NCBI GenBank assembly: GCA_964003875.1
Contig: CAXFLH010000006.1
Location: forward strand, 1-33,938
Source of the DNA: UBA8444 sp964003875
GTDB lineage: Bacteria; Bacteroidota; Bacteroidia; Flavobacteriales; UBA7312
DNA: 33,938 bases
Direction: 5' to 3'
The notes beneath the pieces were generated by a model, which searched no databases, was not told where the DNA came from, and was given only the letters and a program-made list of their open reading frames with translations. Positions 1 through 8,518 of this stretch are shown piece after piece. Position numbers and translations under genes: made by a program. The first letter of the stretch is position 1. The number at the start of each line of letters is the position of its first letter.

Positions 1-2252
1 CTCACGCCAGCCCCTTGACATTCTTCACATCTACCCCCTGATACATTAAATGAAAATCGTCCAACTTTATATCCTCTTGCCTTTGATTCGGGATGGTTAG
101 CAAAAAGAGTTCTTATCTCGGAAAATACTCCAGTGTATGTAGCTGGGTTAGAACGTGGAGTACGACCAATCGGAGATTGATCAACTTCTATCACTTTATC
201 AATGTGTTCTAAACCTTTTACGGAATCAAATTCTAAAGGTTTCTTTACGGAGTTATAAAAATGTTGATTGAGAATGGGGTAGAGGGTTTCATTAATCAAA
301 CTACTTTTACCACTACCAGAAACACCTATTACTCCAATTAACTTTCCTAGAGGGAATTCGGCTGTTACGTTTTGTAAGTTATTGCCTCTAGCTCCTATTA
401 TGACTATGCTATTGTTATTTCCTTTTCTTCGTTCAGGATTAACTTCAATTCGTTTTTTACCATTTAAATAGTCAATAGTTATTGATGAATTTTTGATAAA
501 ATCTTTTGTATTTCCTTCGGCTATGATTTGTCCTCCGTGGATTCCTGCACCTGGTCCCATATCAATGACGTAGTCTGCTGCCAAAATCATGTCTTTATCG
601 TGTTCAACGACTATGATAGAATTACCAATATCTCTTAGTTCTTTTAGTGAATTAATCAACTTTTGATTATCTCTTTGGTGTAGGCCAATACTTGGTTCAT
701 CAAGAATGTACAAGACATCGGTAAGTTGTGAGCCTATTTGTGTTGCTAGACGAATACGTTGACTTTCTCCACCAGAAAGACTTCTTGAAGAACGATTGAG
801 TGATAAATAGTCAAGTCCTACGTCAACAAGAAATTGTACTCTTTTACGTAATTCCTTGATTATTTCCTTAGCAATTATATTTTGTTTTTCAGAAAGTTTA
901 CTTTCCAAACTATTTATCCATTTCTGTAATTCTTGGATATCCATATTGGATACTTCAGCTATATTTAGACCATCTATTTTAAAGAAACGGGAATCTTTAT
1001 TTAGTCGGCTTCCATTACAATCCTTACAATCTTCTTTGATCATATATTCTGCTGCCCAACGTTTTAGTCTTGGAGAAGATGCATGTTTAAATTGATCTTC
1101 TATGAAAGGTACAATACCTTCGAAATTGATTTTATATAATTTGCTAATTCCCGCTTTTTTAAGTTCCACATCAAACGATTCTTTTGAGCCGTAAAGAATA
1201 GCATCTAATCCCTTTTTAGGAATTTCTTTAATTGGTGTTGAAAGATTGAAACCGTATTTTTTACCTATAGTTTCTATTTGATTAGTAATCCAGGAGTTAT
1301 TGCTTTTGGCAATGGGAACAATGCCCCCTTTTTGTATACTGATGGAATCGTTTGTTATGATTTTTTTTAGGTCGATATTAGAAACAACACCTAGCCCATT
1401 ACAAGACTGACAAGCCCCTTTTGGGGAATTAAAAGAAAAACTATTAGGTTCGGCTTGAGCATAAGAAACACCTGTTTTGGAACACATGAGTTGTCTACTA
1501 AAAAAGCGTTCTTTTTCAGAATCAATATCTACTGTCATCATTAACCCATTTCCATATTTCATAGCTGTTTCTATGGATTGTTTCAAACGTTTTTCATTTT
1601 CTTTCTTAATGACTAGTTTATCAATTACTATTTCAATATCGTGAGTTTTGAAACGGTCTAACTTCATTCCCGGCGTAATCTCTTTTAACTCACCATCTAC
1701 TCGTACTCTAAGAAATCCTTGTCTAGCTGTTTTTTCAAATAACTCTCTGTAATGTCCTTTTCTTGAACGAATTATTGGTGCAAGAATTATTGTTCTTTGT
1801 TGATCGAGTTCTTTTTCAATAATGTATAGTATTTCATCATCTGTATAAGAAACCATTTTTTCACCAGTGTTATAGGAATAGGCATCGGAGACTCTAGCGT
1901 ATAATAATCTTAGAAAGTCATAAATCTCTGTGATAGTTCCTACGGTAGAGCGTGGATTTTTACTCGTTGTTTTTTGCTCTATTGAAATTACTGGTGAAAG
2001 TCCACTAATCTTATCCACTTTTGGGCGTTCTAAGCCACCCAAAAATTGTCTAGCATAAGCAGAAAATGTTTCAATATATCGTCTTTGACCTTCGGCATAA
2101 ATGGTGTCAAAAGCTAGAGAAGATTTGCCACTACCGCTAAGCCCTGTTATTACCACTAACTCATTTCGAGGAATGGAAACATTGACATTTTTAAGGTTAT
2201 GTTCTTTAGCTCCAAAAATATGAAGCATTTCTTTAGACTTTGATTTACTCAT
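1..2252 (-). CDS. uvrA: UvrA, excinuclease ABC subunit A (3' end cut by window edge)
   Basis: UvrA is the damage-recognition ATPase of nucleotide excision repair. It acts as a dimer in the cytoplasm and loads UvrB on lesions. About 750 codons are visible, against roughly 940 for the family, so the last fifth lies off the left edge. Visible in order: first Walker A (GLSGSGKSS) near the N-terminus, a CxxC zinc-finger half (CQSC), a second half (CKDC), the first ABC signature (LSGGESQRIRLA), the second Walker A (GVSGSGKSS), and the start of the third zinc motif (CEEC) at the edge. I read no stop in frame. I chose the ATG at 2252-2250, which overlaps the end of the upstream transglycosylase gene by 8 nt; a second ATG lies at 2228. 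It is the last gene of an rfbC-transglycosylase-uvrA operon. Its partner uvrB is in this window at 13975-15963 but in a separate operon. Confidence 0.95.
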   Translation of the reverse strand, partial: MSKSKSKEMLHIFGAKEHNLKNVNVSIPRNELVVITGLSGSGKSSLAFDTIYAEGQRRYIETFSAYARQFLGGLERPKVDKISGLSPVISIEQKTTSKNPRSTVGTITEIYDFLRLLYARVSDAYSYNTGEKMVSYTDDEILYIIEKELDQQRTIILAPIIRSRKGHYRELFEKTARQGFLRVRVDGELKEITPGMKLDRFKTHDIEIVIDKLVIKKENEKRLKQSIETAMKYGNGLMMTVDIDSEKERFFSRQLMCSKTGVSYAQAEPNSFSFNSPKGACQSCNGLGVVSNIDLKKIITNDSISIQKGGIVPIAKSNNSWITNQIETIGKKYGFNLSTPIKEIPKKGLDAILYGSKESFDVELKKAGISKLYKINFEGIVPFIEDQFKHASSPRLKRWAAEYMIKEDCKDCNGSRLNKDSRFFKIDGLNIAEVSNMDIQELQKWINSLESKLSEKQNIIAKEIIKELRKRVQFLVDVGLDYLSLNRSSRSLSGGESQRIRLATQIGSQLTDVLYILDEPSIGLHQRDNQKLINSLKELRDIGNSIIVVEHDKDMILAADYVIDMGPGAGIHGGQIIAEGNTKDFIKNSSITIDYLNGKKRIEVNPERRKGNNNSIVIIGARGNNLQNVTAEFPLGKLIGVIGVSGSGKSSLINETLYPILNQHFYNSVKKPLEFDSVKGLEHIDKVIEVDQSPIGRTPRSNPATYTGVFSEIRTLFANHPESKARGYKVGRFSFNVSGGRCEECQGAGV

Positions 2253-3216
2253 TAAAAAGACTGCTGTCAGATTGTGTTAAGTTATTTTGCAAGAAATAGT
2301 TTCCTTTTTGAGGTATTTCAATATAATACTTTTTTTTCAATTTGTTGGTGAGATAACTTTCTCTGAGCCAAGGATTGTGAAGTTTTAGTATTTTATAATT
2401 TATACCATATTCTTTTGAAAAATCTGCCCAACTGTTAATGCTTGTATCTACCATTACTTCATAGGTTAGTATATTTTCATATAAATCTTCTTTTCTAAAT
2501 TGAAAGCCGTATTTCTTGGGGTTTTCTATAATTTCTTTAATTGCCAAAATTCTAAACACATATCTAGAAGTTTCGTTGTTTAGCAATAAATCGTAGTAGG
2601 TGTATGATTTCTGTCTATTCATTTGTTTTAAAAGTCCAGATCTGCCCATATTGTATGCTGCAGCGGCTAATGTCCAACTACCAAACTTAGCTTTGGCAGA
2701 ATTTAAAAAATCACAAGCTGCCTGAGTGGATTTCTTAATGTGGTAGCGTTCATCTACTTCGGAGTTTACTTCTAAGTTAAATTCTTTGGCAGTAGACTTC
2801 ATAATTTGCCAAAAGCCCTTTGCTCCGGCAGGAGAGGTTACATTTTCTAAACCACTTTCTATCAATGCCAAATACTTAAAGTCATCAGGCAGATTGTTTT
2901 TCTTTAAAATGGGTTCTATAACAGGAAAGTATTTAGCGGCTCTTTTATGCAATAATAAGGTGTTGGATTGCCAATAGGTATTTTTTAGTAACTCTTTATC
3001 ATAGCGTTCCCAAATATCTGGATTTTCTAGGGGCACTCGCTCATTGGCAAAGTAGATGGTCGATGAGGGCTTTGGTATAGCAAAGATGGTGTACTTTTCT
3101 TTGAGGCTATTGAGAACTGATATATTTTCAGCGTGTTCTTTTGAGGAGAAACTAAAAATTGACATTATGGAAAGTAAAACAACTATGGTGGCAATTAAAG
3201 GAATGTGTTTTTTCAT
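2245..3216 (-). CDS. Lytic transglycosylase, SLT (MltD-like) domain
   Basis: This is a predicted periplasmic peptidoglycan lytic transglycosylase of 323 aa. Residues 5-24 form a hydrophobic segment that could be an uncleaved anchor or a signal peptide. The SLT/lysozyme-like domain spans about residues 100-240. Its catalytic Glu is E120 in the ALIESGL motif, followed by the GAKGFWQI block (131-138) and the AYNMG motif (187-191). Residues 250-302 (roughly VDTSINSWADF to YYIEIP) resemble a divergent LysM-like tail often seen in Bacteroidota members. The stop of rfbC and this start share one base (TAATG at 3218-3214), so the two are probably translationally coupled. The family assignment is secure; which MltD/MltC subtype it belongs to is not. 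Confidence 0.9.
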   Translation of the reverse strand: MKKHIPLIATIVVLLSIMSIFSFSSKEHAENISVLNSLKEKYTIFAIPKPSSTIYFANERVPLENPDIWERYDKELLKNTYWQSNTLLLHKRAAKYFPVIEPILKKNNLPDDFKYLALIESGLENVTSPAGAKGFWQIMKSTAKEFNLEVNSEVDERYHIKKSTQAACDFLNSAKAKFGSWTLAAAAYNMGRSGLLKQMNRQKSYTYYDLLLNNETSRYVFRILAIKEIIENPKKYGFQFRKEDLYENILTYEVMVDTSINSWADFSKEYGINYKILKLHNPWLRESYLTNKLKKKYYIEIPQKGNYFLQNNLTQSDSSLFNE

Positions 3217-3767
3217 TAAAATGGGCTTTTAAAGTTTTTAAATAATTCAGCTTCTTGGTCTTTAGAAGATACTATGGGCTGTTCAATGTTCCAATCTATA
3301 TTTAGTTGAGGGTCATTCCAAAGTATAGCGCCTTCAGATTCTTTAGAATATGGGCTAGTGCATTTATAATAAAATATGGTATTATCTTCTAGCGTAACAA
3401 AGCCGTGTGCAAATCCTGGTGGTATCCAAAACTGAGTTTTGTTTTCTCCACTAAGTAATACACTTTCATACTTGCCATAAGTTGGAGAGTGTGGACGAAT
3501 GTCAACAGCAACATCTAAAACACTGCCTTGAATAACACGAACTAACTTACCTTGTGCAAATGGTGGTGCTTGAAAATGTAAGCCTCTTAATACGCCTTTA
3601 TGAGATAAAGATTGATTGTCTTGAACAAAATCTAAATCCAAACCATTTTTGTCAAAAATAGCTTTGTTGTAGCTCTCATAAAAATAGCCTCTTTCATCAC
3701 TAAAAACACGAGGTTTTATAACTAATAAGCCCTCTATTGTTGTCTTCTCAAATTCCATATTTTTCAA
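3216..3767 (-). CDS. rfbC: dTDP-4-dehydrorhamnose 3,5-epimerase
   Basis: This cytoplasmic cupin enzyme epimerises dTDP-4-keto-6-deoxy-glucose at C3 and C5, the third step of dTDP-L-rhamnose synthesis. Its 183 aa match the family length. The catalytic His is H64 in RGLHFQ, the presumed acid Tyr is Y134 in FYYKC, and D170 in SSKDQE fits the catalytic-dyad Asp. DIRPHSPTYG (89-98) and IPPGFAHGF (115-123) are family blocks. The start at 3767 gives MKNMEF; M4 is an alternative start. No rfbA, rfbB or rfbD is visible nearby, so the rest of the pathway must lie elsewhere. It is the first gene of the operon leading to the transglycosylase and uvrA. A GT2 glycosyltransferase at 24609-25622 could be a user of rhamnose, but that is only a guess. 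Confidence 0.96.
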   Translation of the reverse strand: MKNMEFEKTTIEGLLVIKPRVFSDERGYFYESYNKAIFDKNGLDLDFVQDNQSLSHKGVLRGLHFQAPPFAQGKLVRVIQGSVLDVAVDIRPHSPTYGKYESVLLSGENKTQFWIPPGFAHGFVTLEDNTIFYYKCTSPYSKESEGAILWNDPQLNIDWNIEQPIVSSKDQEAELFKNFKSPF

Positions 3768-3822
3768 AAGGGATAAATATACAAAACATCGCTCATAAAA
3801 ACTTTAATAAATGATTTTAAAG

Positions 3823-3830
3823 TATATTTG
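3823..3830 (+). promoter_or_regulatory. Bacteroidota -7 motif (TATATTTG) for secreted FKBP
   Basis: An exact match to TAnnTTTG ends 22 nt before the ATG at 3853. No clear -33 TTTG is present (TTTA at 3803-3806 is the nearest). It lies downstream of an in-frame ATG at 3811, which argues that translation starts at 3853. Confidence 0.65.
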
Positions 3831-3852
3831 CCATTCATTAAAAATATCTGAA

Positions 3853-4515
3853 ATGAAAAAAATTATTTTATCCCTTATTCTAATAATGGGAATAACTAGC
3901 ATTAATGCACAAAATTTAAACACAGAAATGGAAAAAGTAAGTTACAGTTTGGGTGTCAACGTAGCCAAAAGCGTTAAAAATCAAGGACTAACAAGTATTG
4001 ACTCTGAAGCTATTGCTCAAGCGTTTACTGATGTATTTGAAGGAAATGAGTTAAAAATTTCTGAGCAAGAATCTAATCTTATTTTACAAGATTATTTTGG
4101 TAAACTAGCTAAAGAAGCTCAGTCTGCTAATGTAGAGGCTGGACAAAAGTTTTTAGCTGAGAATGCCAAAAGAGATGGCGTAACAACGACAGCTACAGGT
4201 TTGCAGTACGAAGTGTTGACAGAAGGTTCGGGCGATTCTCCTAAAGAAACCGACCAAGTAACGGTTCATTATCATGGTACGTTAATTGATGGTACTGTAT
4301 TTGATAGTTCTGTTGAAAGAGGTCAGCCAGCAACATTCCCAGTAAATGGTGTTATTCCAGGTTGGGTTGAGGCTTTACAATTGATGAAGCCAGGTGCTAA
4401 GTACAAATTATTTATCCCATCTAATTTAGCTTATGGCGAAAGAGGTGCTGGTGGTTCTATTGGACCAAACGCTACACTTATTTTTGAAGTAGAATTAATC
4501 TCTATAGGAGGCTAA
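3853..4515 (+). CDS. FKBP-type peptidyl-prolyl isomerase, secreted (Mip/FkpA-like)
   Basis: This is a 220-aa predicted periplasmic prolyl cis-trans isomerase. Residues 1-20 form a type I signal peptide (MKK, hydrophobic core, cleavage near INA-Q). An N-terminal dimerisation-type helical region (22-110, with VSYSLGVNVAKS and DVFEGNE) precedes an FKBP domain at about 115-218. The FKBP domain contains VHYHGTL (138-144), TVFDSS (148-153), the active-site Trp in PGWVEAL (169-175) and IPSNLAYGERG (188-198). I chose the start at 3853 because a good promoter motif lies between it and the upstream in-frame ATG at 3811, and because it creates a clean signal peptide. It is monocistronic and ends at a strong terminator. 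A close paralogue, carrying a lipobox instead, is at 32381-33055. Confidence 0.93.
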   Translation: MKKIILSLILIMGITSINAQNLNTEMEKVSYSLGVNVAKSVKNQGLTSIDSEAIAQAFTDVFEGNELKISEQESNLILQDYFGKLAKEAQSANVEAGQKFLAENAKRDGVTTTATGLQYEVLTEGSGDSPKETDQVTVHYHGTLIDGTVFDSSVERGQPATFPVNGVIPGWVEALQLMKPGAKYKLFIPSNLAYGERGAGGSIGPNATLIFEVELISIGG

Positions 4516-4536
4516 TTAATATAGATATAGATCATT

Positions 4537-4566
4537 AAAAAGCCCCGCATTTGCGGGGCTTTTTTA
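4537..4566. terminator. Bidirectional intrinsic terminator between FKBP and lpdA
   Basis: A perfect stem, AAAAAGCCCCGC (4537-4548) with GCGGGGCTTTTT (4553-4564), has a 4-nt loop and is followed by T residues. It is A-rich on the left and T-rich on the right, so it can serve both convergent genes. Confidence 0.92.
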
Positions 4567-4584
4567 ATGGAATATTGTTTTTTA

Positions 4585-5973
4585 TTACATATGTATCACT
4601 TCATCGTAAGCAGCGGCAACAGCCTCCATAACTGCCTCACTCATAGTTGGGTGAGGGTGTACTGCTTTTAGTATTTCGTGACCGGTAGTTTCTAGCTTAC
4701 GTGCTACAACGGCTTCGGCAATCATTTCAGTCACATTGTAACCAATCATATGACAACCTAACCATTCGCCATACTTAGCATCAAAAATAACTTTTACGAA
4801 GCCATCTTTGTGCCCTGCGGCAGAAGCTTTACCCGAGGCAGAGAATGGGAATTTGCCCACTTTAATATCGTATCCAGCTTCTTTAGCGGCTTTTTCAGTG
4901 TAGCCTACAGAAGATATTTCTGGTGAACAATACGTACAACCTGGAATATTACCGTAGTCTAAAGGTTCAGGATTATGTCCTGCTATCTTTTCTACACATA
5001 TTATACCTTCAGCAGATGCTACGTGAGCTAATGCTTGGGTTGGTAATACATCACCGATGGCATAATAGCCTGGCATATTCGTTTGATAAAAGTCGTTGAC
5101 AAGTATTTTGCCTTTGTCGGTAACAATGCCTACATCTTCCAAACCTATATTTTCAATATTGGCTGTGATACCTACTGCCGAAAGAACGACATCACACTCT
5201 ATAGTTTCTTCACCTTTTTTAGTTTTAACGCTAACCACACAACCTTTACCAGAGGTGTCAACGCTTTCAACCGATGAATTGGTCATTACTTTAATGCCAG
5301 ATTTTTTGAACGAACGAGCTAATTGTTTAGAAACGTCCTCGTCTTCAACAGGAACGATATTAGGCATGTATTCAACTACGGTTACATCTACACCCATAGC
5401 ATTGTAGAAAAAAGCAAATTCTACGCCAATTGCTCCAGAACCTACAACTACCATTTTAGATGGTTTTTTATCTAAAGTCATAGCTTTTCTGTAGCCAATA
5501 ATTTTCTTTCCATCTTGTGGTAGATCAGGTAATTCTCTAGAACGAGCACCCGTAGCAATAATGATGTTTGAAGCACTATACTCTGTAGTTTTGCCATCAG
5601 CATCTACTACATCTACTTTTTTACCAGCTTTTACTTTAGCTGTTCCCATTATCACTTCTATCTTATTCTTCTTCATCAAGAAGTCAATTCCTTTGCTCAT
5701 GCCGTCAGCAACGCCTCTTGAACGTTTAACAACAGAGCCAAAATCTGCATCAGCATCTTTTACATTGATACCGAAATCCTCAGCGTGTTGAATGTATTCA
5801 AATACTTGTGCTGATTTCAATAAGGCTTTGGTAGGAATACATCCCCAGTTTAAACACACACCACCTAGAGATTCTTTTTCTACGATAGCTGTTTTTAAAC
5901 CTAATTGTGAAGCGCGAATGGCAGTAACATATCCGCCAGGTCCACTTCCTATAACAATGACATCAAAATTCAT
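4585..5973 (-). CDS. lpdA: Dihydrolipoyl dehydrogenase (E3)
   Basis: This FAD-dependent enzyme reoxidises dihydrolipoamide of the 2-oxoacid dehydrogenase complexes and/or the glycine cleavage system, passing electrons to NAD+. It has 462 aa, the normal length. Visible features are the FAD-binding GSGPGG (9-14), the redox-active disulfide C40/C45 in GGVCLNWGCIPTK, the NAD-binding VVVGSGAIGVEFA block at about 175-187, the AIGD FAD motif near 310, and the C-terminal catalytic pair H441/E446 in HPHPTMSE. No E1 or E2 gene is adjacent, so which complex it serves cannot be told. It stands alone, with its own promoter motif upstream and a shared terminator downstream. Confidence 0.97.
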   Translation of the reverse strand: MNFDVIVIGSGPGGYVTAIRASQLGLKTAIVEKESLGGVCLNWGCIPTKALLKSAQVFEYIQHAEDFGINVKDADADFGSVVKRSRGVADGMSKGIDFLMKKNKIEVIMGTAKVKAGKKVDVVDADGKTTEYSASNIIIATGARSRELPDLPQDGKKIIGYRKAMTLDKKPSKMVVVGSGAIGVEFAFFYNAMGVDVTVVEYMPNIVPVEDEDVSKQLARSFKKSGIKVMTNSSVESVDTSGKGCVVSVKTKKGEETIECDVVLSAVGITANIENIGLEDVGIVTDKGKILVNDFYQTNMPGYYAIGDVLPTQALAHVASAEGIICVEKIAGHNPEPLDYGNIPGCTYCSPEISSVGYTEKAAKEAGYDIKVGKFPFSASGKASAAGHKDGFVKVIFDAKYGEWLGCHMIGYNVTEMIAEAVVARKLETTGHEILKAVHPHPTMSEAVMEAVAAAYDEVIHM

Positions 5974-5998
5974 ATTTTCTTTGTGTTTTAAATCGTGA

Positions 5999-6006
5999 CA
6001 AATCTA
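5999..6006 (-). promoter_or_regulatory. Bacteroidota -7 motif (TAGATTTG) for lpdA
   Basis: On the minus strand TAGATTTG matches TAnnTTTG and ends 25 nt before the lpdA ATG, the spacing seen at other genes in the window. I see no convincing -33 element. Confidence 0.6.
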
Positions 6007-6064
6007 ATAAATTCTAAAACAGAAAACGAAGTAATTTGAGCAAATAAATCATTTTAAATGAACA

Positions 6065-7006
6065 TTATCTAAATCCTTGTTCTAAAATGAATTTAAGGTA
6101 AGATAATTTGGTTTTTATGAGCCTTACTTTGGTCTTATAAAAGAGGCTTGCTGGTAAACGTTTTAAGCCAATTCTTTTTTCCAAACGCAAAAGTCTAGGG
6201 TTGGGTATAATTTCTTCTACAGAATAGCCTAATGCATTGATTTCTTTTCTCAGCAGATAGCTTAGCTCTTGCAATTGTAGGGGTGTAAACACGCTTTTGT
6301 ATTTCTCAACATGACTGGTGTTTAGGGACTTATGGGAGTCTTGATGGTATTTTTCGTCTTCAGAATTTTCAAAAAGTTTTACCTCAGATTCTGTAAGCAT
6401 ATTTTCCTCGAATTCAGAGCCAATATGTTCAGTAATTGCAGTTAGCCATAGTTTACTATCACTAACTAAATCTTCATATTTCAATTGTAGAATTTCATCT
6501 TTTTCTTCAATTGATTCGAACTTATTAAAGTAAGCCTTTATAACATCTACAGTTTCAATTATAAATTTATCGTCATAAGTGGAAGAATACCAACGACTGA
6601 AGTAGGAAGAGCAAATAGCTAAGGGGTGTCTTTTTAGAAATAAAAATTTTGCCGATTTAAATTGTGCCTTTAAATAGGGGTAATAAAAAAGATTAGTAGG
6701 TGTTTTTTCGCCAATAAAATTAGATACTGTTGGAAAAATGGCTTGGAAAAAATGCTCAACAGAAATAGTATCGTCTTTAATTTCGTTTGCTTGTATGGTA
6801 GTGATGGATTTTTGTCCTTTATTCAGTTGATTCAGAATGTACTTTTGCCTTAATGGGCTTAACTTTTTCCATTTTAAAACGCCTAATAGGTTGAAAATCC
6901 AACTTTCGTTGATTACATCTATATCCGAATGGTTGTTCAATTTTTGCCCCAGAGTTGTACTGCCAGAACGAGAAAAGGATAAAATGAAAAAGAAGTTTTT
7001 CATCAT
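6065..7006 (-). CDS. Sulfotransferase family protein
   Basis: This is a 313-aa predicted PAPS-dependent sulfotransferase. The N-terminal P-loop-like 5'-phosphosulfate-binding motif is ILSFSRSGSTTLG (8-20). The 3'-phosphate-binding motif is FLKRHPLAICSSYFSRW (123-139), with R126 and S133/S134 as the expected contacts. LKYEDLV near 170 and a helical C-terminus complete the family pattern (Sulfotransfer_3 type). There is no signal peptide or membrane segment. The acceptor substrate cannot be inferred. It follows mnmE by 72 bases on the same strand, and no glycan or lipid gene is adjacent. I kept the first of two consecutive Met codons as the start. Some Bacteroidota relatives are annotated only as hypothetical. 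Confidence 0.8.
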   Translation of the reverse strand: MMKNFFFILSFSRSGSTTLGQKLNNHSDIDVINESWIFNLLGVLKWKKLSPLRQKYILNQLNKGQKSITTIQANEIKDDTISVEHFFQAIFPTVSNFIGEKTPTNLFYYPYLKAQFKSAKFLFLKRHPLAICSSYFSRWYSSTYDDKFIIETVDVIKAYFNKFESIEEKDEILQLKYEDLVSDSKLWLTAITEHIGSEFEENMLTESEVKLFENSEDEKYHQDSHKSLNTSHVEKYKSVFTPLQLQELSYLLRKEINALGYSVEEIIPNPRLLRLEKRIGLKRLPASLFYKTKVRLIKTKLSYLKFILEQGFR

Positions 7007-7078
7007 TTAGCTAATATCTGAAAAAAAACAATTTGACACACATATTTTCTGATAGCTTTTGGCTAAGTTTTATGACAC

Positions 7079-8431
7079 TTATTTTCCAATACAGAAGTTG
7101 GAGAAAATACTTTCTAACAAATCATCGGAAGAAATTTCACCAGTAATTTCTCCTATGTGTTGTAGTGCTTGACGAATATCCATAGCCAAGAAATCTCCAC
7201 TCGTTCCATCGTTTAAGCCATTGATGGTTTTGATTATATTTTCTAATGCAAGGGTCAATGACTCTAAGTGTCTACTGTTACTTATTAAAGTACTATTGCC
7301 TAATGATGAAGTGTTGACTAAGTCAATCATTTGTTGAGAAAATGCTTCAATACCCTCATTATGTTTAGCAGATATGTAAATGGCATTTGGTAATTTTTCT
7401 TTTATATCGCTATTCAAATCAATTTTGTTAACTACCACTAACGGTTCTTTTAGCCCTTTTTCTTTGAGTGTTTCTAACTCATTAAGCTGTTCCTTAAGAT
7501 TTTGAGAGGCGTCAATGATGAATACAATAATTTGAGCGCTTAGGGCTTTCTCAACAGCCTTTTCTATACCAATCTTTTCAATGCTGTCTTGAGTTTCTCT
7601 TAAACCAGCAGTATCTATAAAACGGAATTGTATGCCGCCTAAAATAATGACATCTTCTACGGTGTCCCTCGTTGTTCCTGCAATTTCTGAAACGATGGCT
7701 CTGTCTTCTTTTAGTAAAGCATTAAGTAAGGTAGATTTCCCTACGTTGGGTTGCCCAACTATAGCTACGGGCACACCATTTTTTAGAACGTTACCAATAG
7801 CAAACGAATCAATGAGGTTTTGAATAACCTTTTTTATTTTTTCTAACAGTAGGTTAAATCGTTCTCTATCGGCAAATTCTACATCTTCTTCACTAAAGTC
7901 TAGTTCTAGTTCAATCAAAGCAGCGAAATTGATAAGCTCTTGTCTTAACTCTTTTAATTCGTTAGAAAAACCACCTCGCATCTGATGCATAGCCACTTGG
8001 TGTGCCGATTCACTTTCTGAAGCTATTAAATCGGCCACAGCCTCGGCCTGTGATAAGTCCATTTTACCATTGGCAAATGCTCTTAAAGTAAATTCACCTG
8101 CCTTAGCCATTCTAGCACCAGCACCAATAAACAACTGTATGAGTTGGTTTTGAATATAAACTGAGCCGTGACATGATACCTCTATGACATCTTCACCAGT
8201 GTAAGAGTGTGGATTTCTAAAAACACTAACCACCACTTCGTCTAAAATTTTATGGTCTTTCCTAATCGTACCAAAATGTAGGGTATGACTATCTACTTTA
8301 GTCAAGTCCTTATTGATAAAAAAGGCATTACAAATAGGAATAGCTTGAGGACCCGAAAGTCGTATCACAGAAATAGCACCTTGACCAGACGAAGTTGCTA
8401 AGGCACAAATAGTATCATTGTTGATAAACAT
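7079..8431 (-). CDS. mnmE: tRNA modification GTPase MnmE
   Basis: MnmE works with MnmG to place carboxymethylaminomethyl at C5 of U34 in certain tRNAs. It has 450 aa, as usual. An N-terminal folate-binding domain (1-120) is followed by a helical domain into which the GTPase is inserted. GTPase motifs seen are G1 GQPNVGKST (226-234), G2 around GTTRD (252-256), G3 DTAG (273-276) and G4 NKID. The protein ends in the signature C-terminal CIGK, with catalytic-site Cys C447. It is transcribed divergently from sucD. A TATCTTTG motif at 8443-8436 lies only 4 nt before the ATG, so if it is the real promoter the message would be nearly leaderless. Confidence 0.97.
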   Translation of the reverse strand: MFINNDTICALATSSGQGAISVIRLSGPQAIPICNAFFINKDLTKVDSHTLHFGTIRKDHKILDEVVVSVFRNPHSYTGEDVIEVSCHGSVYIQNQLIQLFIGAGARMAKAGEFTLRAFANGKMDLSQAEAVADLIASESESAHQVAMHQMRGGFSNELKELRQELINFAALIELELDFSEEDVEFADRERFNLLLEKIKKVIQNLIDSFAIGNVLKNGVPVAIVGQPNVGKSTLLNALLKEDRAIVSEIAGTTRDTVEDVIILGGIQFRFIDTAGLRETQDSIEKIGIEKAVEKALSAQIIVFIIDASQNLKEQLNELETLKEKGLKEPLVVVNKIDLNSDIKEKLPNAIYISAKHNEGIEAFSQQMIDLVNTSSLGNSTLISNSRHLESLTLALENIIKTINGLNDGTSGDFLAMDIRQALQHIGEITGEISSDDLLESIFSNFCIGK

Positions 8432-8486
8432 TTGACAAAGATAGAAAGTCTTTTGCTTTTTTGTTTTACTAATCCATATTTCATTA

Positions 8487-8494
8487 TAAATTTG
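8487..8494 (+). promoter_or_regulatory. Bacteroidota -7 motif (TAAATTTG) for sucD
   Basis: An exact TAnnTTTG match lies 24 nt before the chosen sucD ATG at 8519. A TTTG at 8460-8463 is a possible -33 element, although its 23-nt spacer is a little long. Confidence 0.6.
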
Positions 8495-8518
8495 CAGCGA
8501 AATAAATACAAAACAAAA

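Noticed and set aside
856..1095. Plus-strand open frame inside uvrA
   Set aside because: It lies antisense to well-conserved UvrA coding sequence, has no promoter motif and encodes no recognisable domain.
5083..5998. Several plus-strand open frames antisense to lpdA
   Set aside because: They are shadows of a conserved, complete LpdA frame and show no family resemblance.
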